Origin: Bacteroidales bacterium UBA1197
Lineage (GTDB): Bacteria > Bacteroidota > Bacteroidia > Bacteroidales > UBA932
Direction of reading: 5' to 3'
Assembly: GCA_002309995.1 (NCBI GenBank)
Contig: DBYB01000034.1
Span: forward strand, 1 to 11,270
Length of the DNA stretch: 11,270 nt
Position 1 is the stretch's first letter. The number at the start of each line of letters is the position of its first letter. Made by a program: the position numbers and the translations under genes. This document shows positions 1 to 6,472 of the stretch, one piece after another. A model generated the notes under the pieces. That model saw nothing but the letters and a program-made list of their open reading frames with translations. It was not told the origin of the DNA and made no database searches.

Positions 1-195
1 GCGGAAATCGACGAGCGCAGCCAGCAACGCACGGCCATCAACAACGCTGAAGAGCAGGGATTAAAGAAGGGTCTTGCGAAGGGCCTTGCGAAGGGCAAGG
101 CTGAGGTAGCCAAGGCGATGATTGCGGATGGCTTACCGGCTGAGGCAGTGGCAAAGTACACTGGTTTATCTGAGGCTGAGATTGCAGCACTGTAG
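1..195 (+). CDS. Rpn-family nuclease, C-terminal tail only (5' truncated by window)
   Basis: The open frame runs from the first base to the TAG at 193-195 and gives 64 residues. They begin with a charged helix, continue with Gly-Leu-Ala-Lys tetrapeptide repeats, and end in a short segment resembling a helix-turn-helix (KAEVAKAMIADGLPAEAVAK, then TGLSEAEIAAL). The last 32 residues match the tail of the complete Rpn gene at 1021-2040 at 19 of 32 positions (my hand count). Such Gly-rich helical tails are typical of Rpn / PDDEXK_2 'putative transposase' proteins of Bacteroidota. The nuclease domain lies upstream of the window, so catalytic residues cannot be checked. The gene is followed 24 bp later by a strong terminator nearly identical in stem to that of the downstream Rpn gene, which suggests tandem duplication. 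Confidence 0.75.
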   Translation, partial: AEIDERSQQRTAINNAEEQGLKKGLAKGLAKGKAEVAKAMIADGLPAEAVAKYTGLSEAEIAAL

Positions 196-219
196 CGAGA
201 CTCTGTAAACAGTTTTTTT

Positions 220-267
220 AACCGCCACCGTAGGGATAGGGAACCCTTGCGGTGGCGGTTGTTTTTT
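220..267 (+). terminator. Rho-independent terminator after the first Rpn gene
   Basis: An 11-bp perfect stem pairs AACCGCCACCG (220-230) with CGGTGGCGGTT (250-260). AGGG (232-235) and CCCT (244-247) can extend the pairing inward. A GTTTTTT tract follows at 261-267. This is a textbook intrinsic terminator, 24 bp after the stop codon. Confidence 0.9.
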
Positions 268-342
268 CGCATACGTAACCGGAATCCGCCATCCGCTTCG
301 CAGAAATCGACTCCGAAAACTTCCGCTTCGCTCCATCCTACC

Positions 343-355
343 GCTGCGCGGCAGC
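343..355. repeat. Small perfect inverted repeat
   Basis: GCTGC (343-347) and GCAGC (351-355) flank a GCG loop. It is one of several short palindromes in the gene-poor stretch between the two Rpn genes. On its own it is unremarkable. Confidence 0.5.
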
Positions 356-385
356 TACTACTATCCCCCTGCACCCCCAGGGGAC

Positions 386-403
386 GGGGGAAAGGATTCC
401 CCC
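386..403. repeat. GC-rich hairpin
   Basis: GGGGGAA (386-392) pairs perfectly with TTCCCCC (397-403) around a 4-nt AGGA loop. The neighbouring C- and G-runs at 365-384 offer alternative pairings. There is no T-tract directly after it on either strand, so it does not look like an intrinsic terminator. Confidence 0.55.
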
Positions 404-520
404 GCCTCGCTGACGCGAGCCCCCTTCTATCTCTGGAATCAATTATCCTGCTGGCCACGGGCGGCCACTGTTTTTCGGAGTCGTTTCCTGCCTCCGCTCC
501 GGCGTCTTCCTTCACCCCTC

Positions 521-541
521 ATTCCGGGCTTGACCCGGAAT
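521..541. repeat. REP-like palindrome ATTCCGGG-N5-CCCGGAAT
   Basis: The perfect 8-bp arms ATTCCGGG (521-528) and CCCGGAAT (534-541) flank CTTGA. This core resembles an extragenic palindrome found widely in bacterial genomes (from memory; not searched). A related palindrome lies at 4104-4124 between two lipoprotein genes, so the type occurs twice in this window. Confidence 0.65.
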
Positions 542-566
542 CTCCCGGCTGCTATGTCCCCGTGCT

Positions 567-608
567 GTCACGAAATCCACAACAGCGGCTCTACATTGAT
601 TTCGTGAC
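567..608. repeat. Imperfect-palindrome repeat, unit 1
   Basis: Perfect 11-bp arms GTCACGAAATC (567-577) and GATTTCGTGAC (598-608) surround a 20-nt centre. This is the best-preserved member of a four-unit family sharing the outer arms CACGAAAT / ATTTCGTG. Confidence 0.8.
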
Positions 609-638
609 GGGTAATCCGCCCAAAACGGCCTTTTTCGT

Positions 639-680
639 GCCACGAAATACACCAGAAGGCCTTCTCATTGATTTCGTGAC
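639..680. repeat. Imperfect-palindrome repeat, unit 2
   Basis: Arms CACGAAAT (641-648) and ATTTCGTG (671-678) match unit 1. The centre holds its own perfect 12-bp palindrome AGAAGGCCTTCT (654-665). The unit starts about 72 bp after unit 1. Confidence 0.8.
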
Positions 681-749
681 AGGGCCGCCTATCGCTGCAG
701 CGTAGGACCTCTCCATCCTCCAGGTCGCCTCTGTTTCGGCGCCTCACTC

Positions 750-794
750 TGCCACGAGATACACCGCGAGGGGTGTTTTATGGATTTCGTGGCA
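750..794. repeat. Imperfect-palindrome repeat, unit 3
   Basis: Arms TGCCACGAGAT (750-760) and ATTTCGTGGCA (784-794) pair with one G-U type mismatch. The right half TGGATTTCGTGGCA is identical to that of unit 4, so units 3 and 4 form a closer pair. Confidence 0.8.
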
Positions 795-822
795 ACGTTT
801 TGGCCGAAAAAGGGCTTTTCAG

Positions 823-866
823 TGTCACGAGCTCCATGTGGAGGGTCTGTGATGGATTTCGTGGCA
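823..866. repeat. Imperfect-palindrome repeat, unit 4
   Basis: The left arm TGTCACGAGCT (823-833) is degenerate (three mismatches to its right arm). The right arm ATTTCGTGGCA (856-866) is the same as in unit 3. The unit starts 73 bp after unit 3, matching the spacing of units 1 and 2. Confidence 0.75.
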
Positions 867-1020
867 ACGGTTGCGGCGGTAAACTTTCTTCAGTTTTAAA
901 AGGAATCCGCAATACAATTCTTTGTGTTTTCCAGCCAGTCGAAAGAATCGTAAAATTCTGCATTTCGCGGAGCAGAAGACAATGGAGATTTAAGGAGAAA
1001 GTGCTATAATTGCAGCCTAA

Positions 1021-2040
1021 ATGAACTGTGAAAAACAAATGAATAAACTAACTGAATCGAAGAAACGGCAGTACATTGCCGAGGGGAACAAGAGCAAATG
1101 GTTCCGTAACCTGTCGGAGGATCGTAAGGCGGAGATTGTGGAGAAGTATATGTCGAGCGAGTTCCTCGACCTGAAGTGTGACTGGGCGTTCAAGTTCGTG
1201 ATGTCGTCCCCGGAAATCCTGATTATCTTGTTGAACGACTTCCTTCCGGAGACGGTGACGGAGGTTGTGTCGGTGTCCACGGAACCGAAGCGTCTGGGCG
1301 GAACTGAGAAGAATGTGTTGATGGATGTTGTAGCACGGACTGCAGACGGGCGGGAGATTGTGATCGAGATGCAGCAGTTCAAGAAGACTGATTTTAAGGC
1401 GCGTATGTTCTACTACGGCGCGGCAATGGTGCGGAGCCAGCTGCGACGGGGAAAGAATTACAGTAAGCTTAAGCCGGTGTATGTGATTAGTTTTATGAAC
1501 TTCCGACTGCGTCATTCGAGCAACCGGTTGGTGTATAGGTACAGAATGATGGAGGAAGAGATACACGAAATCTACGGAGACTGGTTATCTATATACCTAT
1601 GTGAGTTGCCGCGTCTGAAGAAGAGGGCAATGTCAGAGATGGATTATGTAGAGGGTTGGTTGCATATATTGCGTGAAAGTGTTAATTTTGCGGGAGTACC
1701 GGAGGGGATGGACGCGCACTTTAGCCCGGTTGTGGAGGCCGCGCGGTTGCAGACGGTACCGGAGGACGAAATGATGAACTATTTCAAATCAGTGATATCA
1801 GACAACGAGCGCCTGGAGTACGGCGAGGACCGCTTTGCGGAGGGACTCGCTGAGGGTCTTGAGAAAGGCAAAGCCGAAGGTTTGGCAGCTGGACTCGCCA
1901 ATGGTCTCGCAGAGGGACTTGCCAAGGGGCTGTCGCAAGGCAAGGCCGAGGTCGCCAAAAATTTGCTGGAGATGGGAATGCCTGCCGAGACTGTTGCTAA
2001 AGCTACTGGGCTTTCTCCTGAGGCGGTGAAGGCTCTGTAG
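1021..2040 (+). CDS. Rpn-family recombination-promoting nuclease / putative transposase (PDDEXK_2)
   Basis: This is a 339-aa protein of the Rpn / PD-(D/E)XK family, whose members are DNA endonucleases linked to RecA-independent recombination and, in enterobacteria, to phage defence. An N-terminal helical part (1-50) leads into the nuclease core: FLDLKCDWAFKFVM (48-61), then a variant active site with Asp102 (LMDVVA) and Glu116-x-Gln118 (VIEMQQF). Gln for Lys in the last motif is usual in this family. A conserved FYYGAAMVRSQ segment (130-140) and KPVYVISFMNF (151-161) follow. Residues 271-309 are a helical repeat rich in GLAEGL units, and the tail 310-339 resembles a small helix-turn-helix. 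ATG 1021 is chosen because a stop codon immediately precedes it; ATG 1039 is an alternative. The length is normal for a Bacteroidota member and the gene appears intact. Its tail and terminator resemble those of the partial gene at 1-195. Actual substrate and activity are not known from sequence. Confidence 0.9.
   Translation: MNCEKQMNKLTESKKRQYIAEGNKSKWFRNLSEDRKAEIVEKYMSSEFLDLKCDWAFKFVMSSPEILIILLNDFLPETVTEVVSVSTEPKRLGGTEKNVLMDVVARTADGREIVIEMQQFKKTDFKARMFYYGAAMVRSQLRRGKNYSKLKPVYVISFMNFRLRHSSNRLVYRYRMMEEEIHEIYGDWLSIYLCELPRLKKRAMSEMDYVEGWLHILRESVNFAGVPEGMDAHFSPVVEAARLQTVPEDEMMNYFKSVISDNERLEYGEDRFAEGLAEGLEKGKAEGLAAGLANGLAEGLAKGLSQGKAEVAKNLLEMGMPAETVAKATGLSPEAVKAL
1771..2040 (+). CDS. Possible intragenic small Rpn protein (C-terminal tail translated alone)
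   Basis: In frame with the Rpn gene, GGAGG at 1761-1765 is followed by ATG at 1771 and ATG at 1774, spacers of 5 and 8 nt. Initiation here would give an 89-aa product (from Met251) made only of the linker, the GLAEGL repeats and the tail, without the nuclease core. For E. coli Rpn proteins it is established that a small C-terminal protein made from an internal start antagonises the full-length toxin. The position and domain cut here fit that model. Against it: GGAGG also encodes ordinary residues (Pro-Glu-Asp-Glu), and Bacteroidota rely weakly on Shine-Dalgarno sites. Confidence 0.3.
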   Translation: MMNYFKSVISDNERLEYGEDRFAEGLAEGLEKGKAEGLAAGLANGLAEGLAKGLSQGKAEVAKNLLEMGMPAETVAKATGLSPEAVKAL

Positions 2041-2061
2041 AGTAATTATCCATTGAACTAT

Positions 2062-2106
2062 AACCGCCACCGCAGGGAGGGAGTCCTAGCGGTGGCGGTT
2101 GTTTTC
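2062..2106 (+). terminator. Rho-independent terminator after the complete Rpn gene
   Basis: Stem AACCGCCACCG (2062-2072) pairs with CGGTGGCGGTT (2090-2100), the same 11-bp arms as the terminator at 220-267, with a different loop. A short GTTTT tract follows. It lies 21 bp after the stop codon. Confidence 0.85.
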
Positions 2107-2272
2107 CGGAAGGTGTTGAGAATCAGGGAGAAGTGGAGGTCCTGTGCGTAAAAGTGCGCATAGGAGATACGGATGTGGGTGAGATACAGAAGGTTACGGA
2201 AAACGGGGCTGGTGATGAGGGAACGGGAGGATAAGGAAAGAGCCCGGCGGAGGGGTGCGGCCGGGGGGTGGT
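2107..2272. other. Convergent intergenic stretch, no gene seen
   Basis: This purine-rich stretch separates the rightward Rpn gene from the leftward lipoprotein cluster. Short open frames on both strands are low-complexity (Arg/Gly or Pro/Ser) and overlap the terminators. I see no RNA gene or promoter. Confidence 0.5.
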
Positions 2273-2329
2273 GCAAAAGCATAAGCCCAGCGCGGGGGGA
2301 GGGCGCAAAAGCAAAAGCCCAGCGCGGGG
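2273..2329. repeat. 25-nt direct repeat, two copies, 32-bp period
   Basis: Copies at 2273-2297 and 2305-2329 differ at one base (ATAAGCCC against AAAAGCCC) and share GCAAAAGC and CAGCGCGGGG. Only the second copy is followed by the complementary arm GCGCTGGGC. The first therefore looks like a duplicated half of the terminator that did not keep the full stem. Confidence 0.7.
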
Positions 2330-2343
2330 AAGGGGCGCTGGGC
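2307..2343 (-). terminator. Rho-independent terminator of the leftward lipoprotein operon
   Basis: Perfect 9-bp arms GCCCAGCGC (2317-2325) and GCGCTGGGC (2335-2343) flank a 9-nt loop. Read leftward, the stem is followed by TTTTGCTTTTGC. It begins 33 bp after the stop codon of the last lipoprotein gene, which supports a transcript ending here. Confidence 0.75.
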
Positions 2344-2376
2344 GCGGGATTAAGGCAATAAATATCAGTAAAGAAA

Positions 2377-2568
2377 TTATTCTCGGATAAGCCTCACGGG
2401 CATATAGTAGTACTTACCGAAGTCGCCAGCGCCACTAACAGTGCTGGTATCGATGTACAGGATGTACGCGTTAGAACCATTGCGCTGCGTAGCAGACCAA
2501 TAGGTTCCGTAGCTACCACCACGGCCCCAACCGCCAGAGTAGTACCCTGCCGCCGGCAAGAAAACGCA
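2377..2568 (-). other. Candidate hypervariable C-terminal region of the short lipoprotein
   Basis: This is the 3' end of the gene from the block CGGCAAGAAAACGCA (2554-2568, + strand) to the stop. Compared with the equivalent region at 6498-6701, a flank of 30 identical bases (2539-2568) precedes codons that differ almost only at positions 1 and 2. Many are NNC/NNT codons, as expected when Asn (AAY) template codons are mutated at adenines by a diversity-generating retroelement. No template repeat or reverse transcriptase is in the window. Confidence 0.45.
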
Positions 2569-4068
2569 GCCTCCGTCAAGCAATTGCTTTAATGCCGTCC
2601 AAGAAATTGTGGTTCCGGCCGTAAAGTTTTTATTATTTGCCGTAATGCCAGGACAGGAAACTGCTGTATAGTCCGGAACAAGCAGAAGTCCCACCTGGAA
2701 ACCACCGTTGTTGCCTGTAACAGCCCCTCCGGATGTATTATTTAATCCTTTACTATGATAATCGTACCCTTCTTCACCAACGCTTGTTGCTCCGGCAAGA
2801 CTGACACGAACCACAGAATAACCTGCTGTAGTGCTATTAATAGTGCACGATGGCCCATTCCCGATTATAGAACCCCATTGAGTATTACTCGGTATTTTCC
2901 AGACAAGCCCGTCAACGGCCAGGCCGTTTGTTATGTTTGCAGTTGCCGCAGGATTACCGTCTATGCGTCCCTTGAGGCTGTTGTCGAGTCCGCTGCCGCC
3001 CCACTGGTGCCAGACAGTATTCAGAGCTGCTGTTAAAGCATCTCCACTAGTACCATAATACCTGATGGGTAAGAACGGGTCGTCGGGATCGGAAAGTTTA
3101 TATTCTCCGGCAGTAGTATCCCAGACAAGGTATCCCTTAGATAATTCATATCCCCTGAACCTCCCAGTATACCCCGAACTGTGGGTGACAGAAATAAAAC
3201 TAACATCAACCTTTTTGCCTGTACCGTGTGCAATAGGGCCCCAGCCGGAGACGGCTTTGGTGGTGGTGATGTCTGTTCCGCCGGTGGCTCGGACCTGAAT
3301 GCCGGTTAATGCGGTCAAGTCGATTGTGGGGACGGGGATGTTGAGGTACACCTCGCTGTTGGAGATGGAAAGGTTCGAGAACGTTATGGCCCCGTTAGGG
3401 CTACTGGAGTAAGTGGTGGTAGCCGTGTTCGTTCCGGGGTTGTTGACAGTAAAGGTGCCGGCGACGTAGTTGGGGCTGCTGAGGCCTGTGAAGGTTACTA
3501 TGAGTGTAGTGGTTCCAGAAGGAATCTCTGTCACGTGCAGCCGGATGAGACCTCCTACGTGGAAGAACGAGAGGTCGGTTTTTGTGTTGTCGGCCACCAT
3601 AGGGGTGGGCGCCCAGGTGTTGGCAGACGTTACGTCCTTTCCATACATATCGTATGAAGAGGGATAGACCACGGTAGGGGTGGTGCTTCCTGCACTGGAC
3701 CTGGGGTATATGGCGTAGCCAGACCTTGTTTGACCGGAGGTAAGGCTGAGTCTTACGGAATTGCTGGTGACGGCTGCATCTACGTACTTGTTTGCGCCGG
3801 TGCCGGAGACGTACACGGCGATGGGGTCGTTGGTTTCCCAGGCGGTGACGCCGGTGGTGGGGTTGACGGTGACCTTGGTGCTGGGGGTGCTGGGGTCGTC
3901 GCAGGAGATGGAGCCCTCGACGGAGACGGGGATGACGAGGTCGGTGGTCTCACCGAGGTCGGGGTTCTCGGGGCCGGCGGGGTCCTGCTGGCAGGAGGCG
4001 GCCACGCCCGCTGCGGCCGACACCACGAAGGCGGCCGCGAGAAGGTTGATGAAGTTGGTAAGTTTCAT
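2377..4068 (-). CDS. Fimbrillin-type surface lipoprotein with C-terminal FISUMP-like domain (short form, no Ig modules)
   Basis: This 563-aa protein has a lipoprotein signal (residues 1-26, lipobox VAAS-Cys26), so it should be lipid-anchored in the outer membrane. Residues 45-293 have fimbrillin (Mfa/FimA-like) hallmarks: TAWETNDPIAVYV (75-87), SGYAIYPRS (116-124), FFHVGGLIRLHV (168-179) and YLNIPVPTIDLTAL (241-254). Residues 298-563 form a FISUMP/DUF1566-like, C-type-lectin-fold domain: RFRGY (303-307), WKIPSNTQW (390-398), GLLLVPD (460-466), GCVFLPAAGYY (500-510), YWSATQ (523-528) and a PVRLIRE end. The start is the ATG giving the signal peptide; the frame is open another 75 codons upstream, but these would overlap the previous gene. 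It is the last gene of the cluster. It likely serves as a pilus-tip or surface adhesin; the ligand is unknown. Unlike its two paralogues it has no Ig-like stalk. Confidence 0.85.
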   Translation of the reverse strand: MKLTNFINLLAAAFVVSAAAGVAASCQQDPAGPENPDLGETTDLVIPVSVEGSISCDDPSTPSTKVTVNPTTGVTAWETNDPIAVYVSGTGANKYVDAAVTSNSVRLSLTSGQTRSGYAIYPRSSAGSTTPTVVYPSSYDMYGKDVTSANTWAPTPMVADNTKTDLSFFHVGGLIRLHVTEIPSGTTTLIVTFTGLSSPNYVAGTFTVNNPGTNTATTTYSSSPNGAITFSNLSISNSEVYLNIPVPTIDLTALTGIQVRATGGTDITTTKAVSGWGPIAHGTGKKVDVSFISVTHSSGYTGRFRGYELSKGYLVWDTTAGEYKLSDPDDPFLPIRYYGTSGDALTAALNTVWHQWGGSGLDNSLKGRIDGNPAATANITNGLAVDGLVWKIPSNTQWGSIIGNGPSCTINSTTAGYSVVRVSLAGATSVGEEGYDYHSKGLNNTSGGAVTGNNGGFQVGLLLVPDYTAVSCPGITANNKNFTAGTTISWTALKQLLDGGCVFLPAAGYYSGGWGRGGSYGTYWSATQRNGSNAYILYIDTSTVSGAGDFGKYYYMPVRLIRE

Positions 4069-4082
4069 ATTATGTTGTTTTT
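4042..4082 (-). repeat. Duplicated leader and signal-peptide start, copy 1
   Basis: These 41 bases are identical to 6446-6486. They cover the A-rich leader just before the ATG and the first nine codons of the short lipoprotein. The A-rich leader, without a Shine-Dalgarno site, is typical for Bacteroidota translation initiation. Identity here contrasts with divergence a few codons later, suggesting a recent duplication or conversion. Confidence 0.8.
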
Positions 4083-4103
4083 TCTTTTTTCGTTTTCCTT
4101 GGG

Positions 4104-4124
4104 ATTCCCGGTCAGACCGGGGAT
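4104..4124. repeat. REP-like palindrome between two lipoprotein genes
   Basis: CCCGGTC (4107-4113) and GACCGGG (4115-4121) form a near-perfect palindrome extended by AT pairs at both ends. Read leftward it is followed by A-rich, not T-rich, sequence, so it is not an intrinsic terminator. It could act as an RNA processing or stability hairpin that adjusts expression of the last gene. It resembles the palindrome at 521-541. Confidence 0.65.
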
Positions 4125-4135
4125 GTCGGGGAAGG

Positions 4136-4324
4136 CTAGTTGCGGACAAGCCGCACGGGGAAGTAGTTGTTGGTCTTATTGAAGTTAGTGACATCGATGC
4201 TACTGTCGCTGATGCGGAGGGTGTAAGCGTTACTACTATTGGGGGATGCCGACCAATAGAACCCGCAGTACCCTCCGTAGTACCAACTGCCATCGTAGAT
4301 CCCTGTCGACGGCAAGAAAACGCA
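4136..4324 (-). other. C-terminal variable region of the middle lipoprotein
   Basis: This is equivalent to 2377-2568 and 6498-6701 and is bounded by the same 15-nt block (4310-4324) and the same CCC-GTG-CGG-CTT end. Several codons are AAY or NNY (for example AAC-TTC-AAT-AAG-ACC-AAC-AAC, six of seven NNY). However, its third positions differ more from the other two copies, so it looks older or not recently exchanged. Confidence 0.35.
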
Positions 4325-6472
4325 TCCCTTGCTTGTCAGGGTTTCAAGATCTTCGTAGCTGATAACGTTGGAACTACCAGAAGCCGTGGTGTTGTTTGAA
4401 TTGCCTGGGACTGCTTTGATTCCTGCGCATGTCAAATATGCGCCGTCCGGAACCAGGAGTATACCCGCCTGGTATGCTTTGGCACCTGCAGCACTCAAAG
4501 TGTAGTCGCCATAATAACCAAGTCCTTTATTTTTGTATGCTGCTGGCGCGTCTGCGAGGCTAACATTTACATATATTAGATTTGCCGTATTGTCGGTGTA
4601 AGCATTACCACTGTTCAAGTTATTGACCTTTATCCCGTATGTCGGATTACTATTGTAAATGGTATACCATTCGCCGGTTGATGAGCCTAGTGTCGGAATC
4701 CTCCATGGATATGAAGTGCTGGTTCCGGGGTGGTTTGCGCTCACGGTGCCCGTAATGGTTGTTCCTGCACTACCTCCAAGTCGTTCATCCAGTTGCGTCC
4801 AGGTGAAATAACAAGCGTTCACCCAGGCAGTGCCGGATGAGCCGTCAAACTTGGTGTTCTGGGAGTCGTACCAATAGTGCTGCAGGAGTTCCAGCGGGTC
4901 ATCTCCGGAGGTGATGGAGAATGCAGAACCGTTCCAGAAGAGTGAACCGGGATGCACGTAGTATCCACGGAACTTGTAAGGCTCGCCATTGGAAGGGAAT
5001 GTGAGGTCGGTAACAAGTCCGCAGGTCACGGTATTGTCGCTGTCGGTTACGGAGCCGTAGCCAGGGACGGAAACTGTGAGGGTGGCGGAGCCTTCGGCGA
5101 CGCCGGTGACTACAACGGAGGCGGTCATAGTTGTGGCGTTAACCTTTACCGGAGTGGTTGTGGCGGAGGAGACAGTCACCTTGTCGGTGTCGCTGCTGGT
5201 CCAGCTGACGACCAGGTCAGCGGGAACGCCGGTGGGGGTGCCGTTGTTTGAGTTCGTGAGGGTGGCGGTGATGGCTTTGGTCTTGCCTGGTGCTACCTTG
5301 TGGGAATTAGCCACGCTGATGGCGGTGATGGCGTTTACGTATACCGTATAGTCTTCGGAGTAGGGGGTGCCGCCGGAGTTGGGAGTGGCGGTGGCGGTGA
5401 TGGTCACGGGGCCGCCGGCGCTGACGGCGGTCACGAGGCCAGAAGCGGCATCCACGGATGCGATTGTATCGTCAGAGGTGCTCCATACCATCGAGACGTC
5501 GGAGTACGTGCGGCCGTAGGTGTCGAGGGCGGTGGCGGTGCGCTGGACGGTTTTGCTCTTCCACATGGTGACTGCGGCGGTGGAGGACAGGCGGACGCCG
5601 GAGAGGACGTCGGCGGTGAAGTCGGCGGCGAGGATGCGGCCGTAGCCGTGCTTGATGGTACCCCAGCTGCCGATGATGCCCTTGGAGACGGTGCCTATCT
5701 TGGTGTTGCCGCTGTTGTAGCACTCGATGCGGACGGCGGTGAGGGCGCTGAAGTCGATGGAGGGAATCGGGACGTTGAGATACATAGTCTCGGCGCTGCG
5801 GGTCACGTTCGTGAAGGTGACAACGTTCTTGTCGGTCTCGGCGGAGGCGAAGGCCGTGGTGGCCTTGCTGGTGCCGGGTTGGGTTACGTTGCAAGTGCCG
5901 GTGACCTGGTCCATACCCTCGAAGGTGACGGTAATCTTCACCGTGCCGTCGGGGACGTTGTCGAGGATGAGGCGCAGGAGGCCGCCCACGTGGTAGAAGC
6001 GCAGGAGTTCGGCGTTGTTGACGGCCATCATCGGCACGTAGGAGAAGGCGGGCGAGGTGAGGGTGAGGCCGCTCATACTATATGTGGCCAGATATTCGAC
6101 CTTCGGGGCGGCGGCGGAGCCTGCGGCCATTATGAGCGGAGACACTGCGTAGCCCGCGAGACTCATCTCGGGGGTCATTGCCAGGTGGACGGTGTTGGAG
6201 CCGGTGTTCACTGTGGCTTCCTGATAGCCGTCGCCTCCGCTGTCGTTGGCAATCCAAATGCCGATCTTGTCGCCGGCGGTCCAGGTGCATTCGCCGTTGT
6301 TGCCGTCGACGTCCACCTTGGTGGCGAGGTCTTCCATCTGCAGGGCGATCTCTATGTCGCCCTCCAGCCTCTCGGGGCCCACGGGCTCCTGCTGGCAGCC
6401 GGTAGCCACGCCTGCCGCGGCCGATACCACGATGGCGGTCGCTAAAAGGTTGATGAAGTTGGTAAGTTTCAT
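4136..6472 (-). CDS. Fimbrillin-type lipoprotein with two Ig-like modules and C-terminal FISUMP-like domain
   Basis: This 778-aa protein begins with a signal peptide nearly identical to the next paralogue (MKLTNFINLLA...) and a lipobox ending at Cys26 (VATG-C). Residues 38-287 are fimbrillin-like: CTWTAGDKIGIWI (62-74), YVPMMAV (145-151), FYHVGGLLRLIL (159-170) and YLNVPIPSIDFSAL (231-244). Residues 296-485 hold two BIG2-like bacterial Ig modules; the first contains IASVDAASGLVTAVSAG and the second GVAEGSATLTVSVPG. Residues 496-778 are the FISUMP/DUF1566-like domain: PYKFRGYYVHPGSLFW (498-513), WRIPT (590-594), GILLVPDG (670-677), GCVFLPSTG (716-724), YWSAS (739-743) and PVRLVRN at the end. 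It is probably an outer-membrane adhesin with the lectin-fold domain displayed on an Ig stalk. It lies 25 bp after the previous gene and 67 bp before the next. Confidence 0.87.
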   Translation of the reverse strand: MKLTNFINLLATAIVVSAAAGVATGCQQEPVGPERLEGDIEIALQMEDLATKVDVDGNNGECTWTAGDKIGIWIANDSGGDGYQEATVNTGSNTVHLAMTPEMSLAGYAVSPLIMAAGSAAAPKVEYLATYSMSGLTLTSPAFSYVPMMAVNNAELLRFYHVGGLLRLILDNVPDGTVKITVTFEGMDQVTGTCNVTQPGTSKATTAFASAETDKNVVTFTNVTRSAETMYLNVPIPSIDFSALTAVRIECYNSGNTKIGTVSKGIIGSWGTIKHGYGRILAADFTADVLSGVRLSSTAAVTMWKSKTVQRTATALDTYGRTYSDVSMVWSTSDDTIASVDAASGLVTAVSAGGPVTITATATPNSGGTPYSEDYTVYVNAITAISVANSHKVAPGKTKAITATLTNSNNGTPTGVPADLVVSWTSSDTDKVTVSSATTTPVKVNATTMTASVVVTGVAEGSATLTVSVPGYGSVTDSDNTVTCGLVTDLTFPSNGEPYKFRGYYVHPGSLFWNGSAFSITSGDDPLELLQHYWYDSQNTKFDGSSGTAWVNACYFTWTQLDERLGGSAGTTITGTVSANHPGTSTSYPWRIPTLGSSTGEWYTIYNSNPTYGIKVNNLNSGNAYTDNTANLIYVNVSLADAPAAYKNKGLGYYGDYTLSAAGAKAYQAGILLVPDGAYLTCAGIKAVPGNSNNTTASGSSNVISYEDLETLTSKGCVFLPSTGIYDGSWYYGGYCGFYWSASPNSSNAYTLRISDSSIDVTNFNKTNNYFPVRLVRN

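Larger units (their letters stand above)
268..1017. other. 750-bp gene-poor, palindrome-rich intergenic island
   Basis: I see no credible gene here. The longest open frame (247-705, +) starts inside the terminator stem, is Pro/Ser-rich, has no domain-like pattern and reads through several palindromes. The stretch holds at least seven inverted repeats (343-355, 386-403, 521-541 and four related units between 567 and 866). The 867-1017 part is AT-richer and should hold the promoter of the following Rpn gene. I could not find a convincing Bacteroidota -33/-7 pair. A TATAAT at 1005-1010 exists but is too close to the ATG at 1021 to be trusted. AAGGAG at 992-997 lies 23 nt from the ATG, too far for a normal ribosome-binding site. 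Confidence 0.6.

Noticed and set aside
247..705. 152-codon open frame on the + strand
   Set aside because: It starts inside the terminator stem, is low-complexity, runs through several palindromes and shows no domain-like pattern.
567..866. CRISPR array
   Set aside because: Only four diverged, strongly palindromic units are present, with unequal spacing and no cas genes.
1005..1010. TATAAT as the Rpn promoter -10 box
   Set aside because: Transcription would start almost at the ATG, and Bacteroidota housekeeping promoters use a different -33/-7 consensus.
4101..4124. Intrinsic terminator between the middle and last lipoprotein genes
   Set aside because: Read in the gene direction the hairpin is followed by A-rich sequence, not a T-tract. 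The T-run lies on the wrong side.
4069..4293. Extended N-terminus (75 codons) of the short lipoprotein
   Set aside because: It would place the signal peptide in the middle of the protein and overlap the 3' end of the previous gene. ATG at 4068 fits the lipoprotein signal.
3761..4399. 212-codon open frame on the + strand spanning two lipoprotein genes
   Set aside because: It runs antisense across two well-supported genes and the gap between them, and its sequence shows no motif.
5300..6445. 381-codon open frame on the + strand opposite the middle lipoprotein gene
   Set aside because: Its Gly/Ala/Val/His-rich product is what GC-rich antisense of a Thr/Ser/Ala-rich adhesin gives. The other strand has a clear signal peptide and family motifs.
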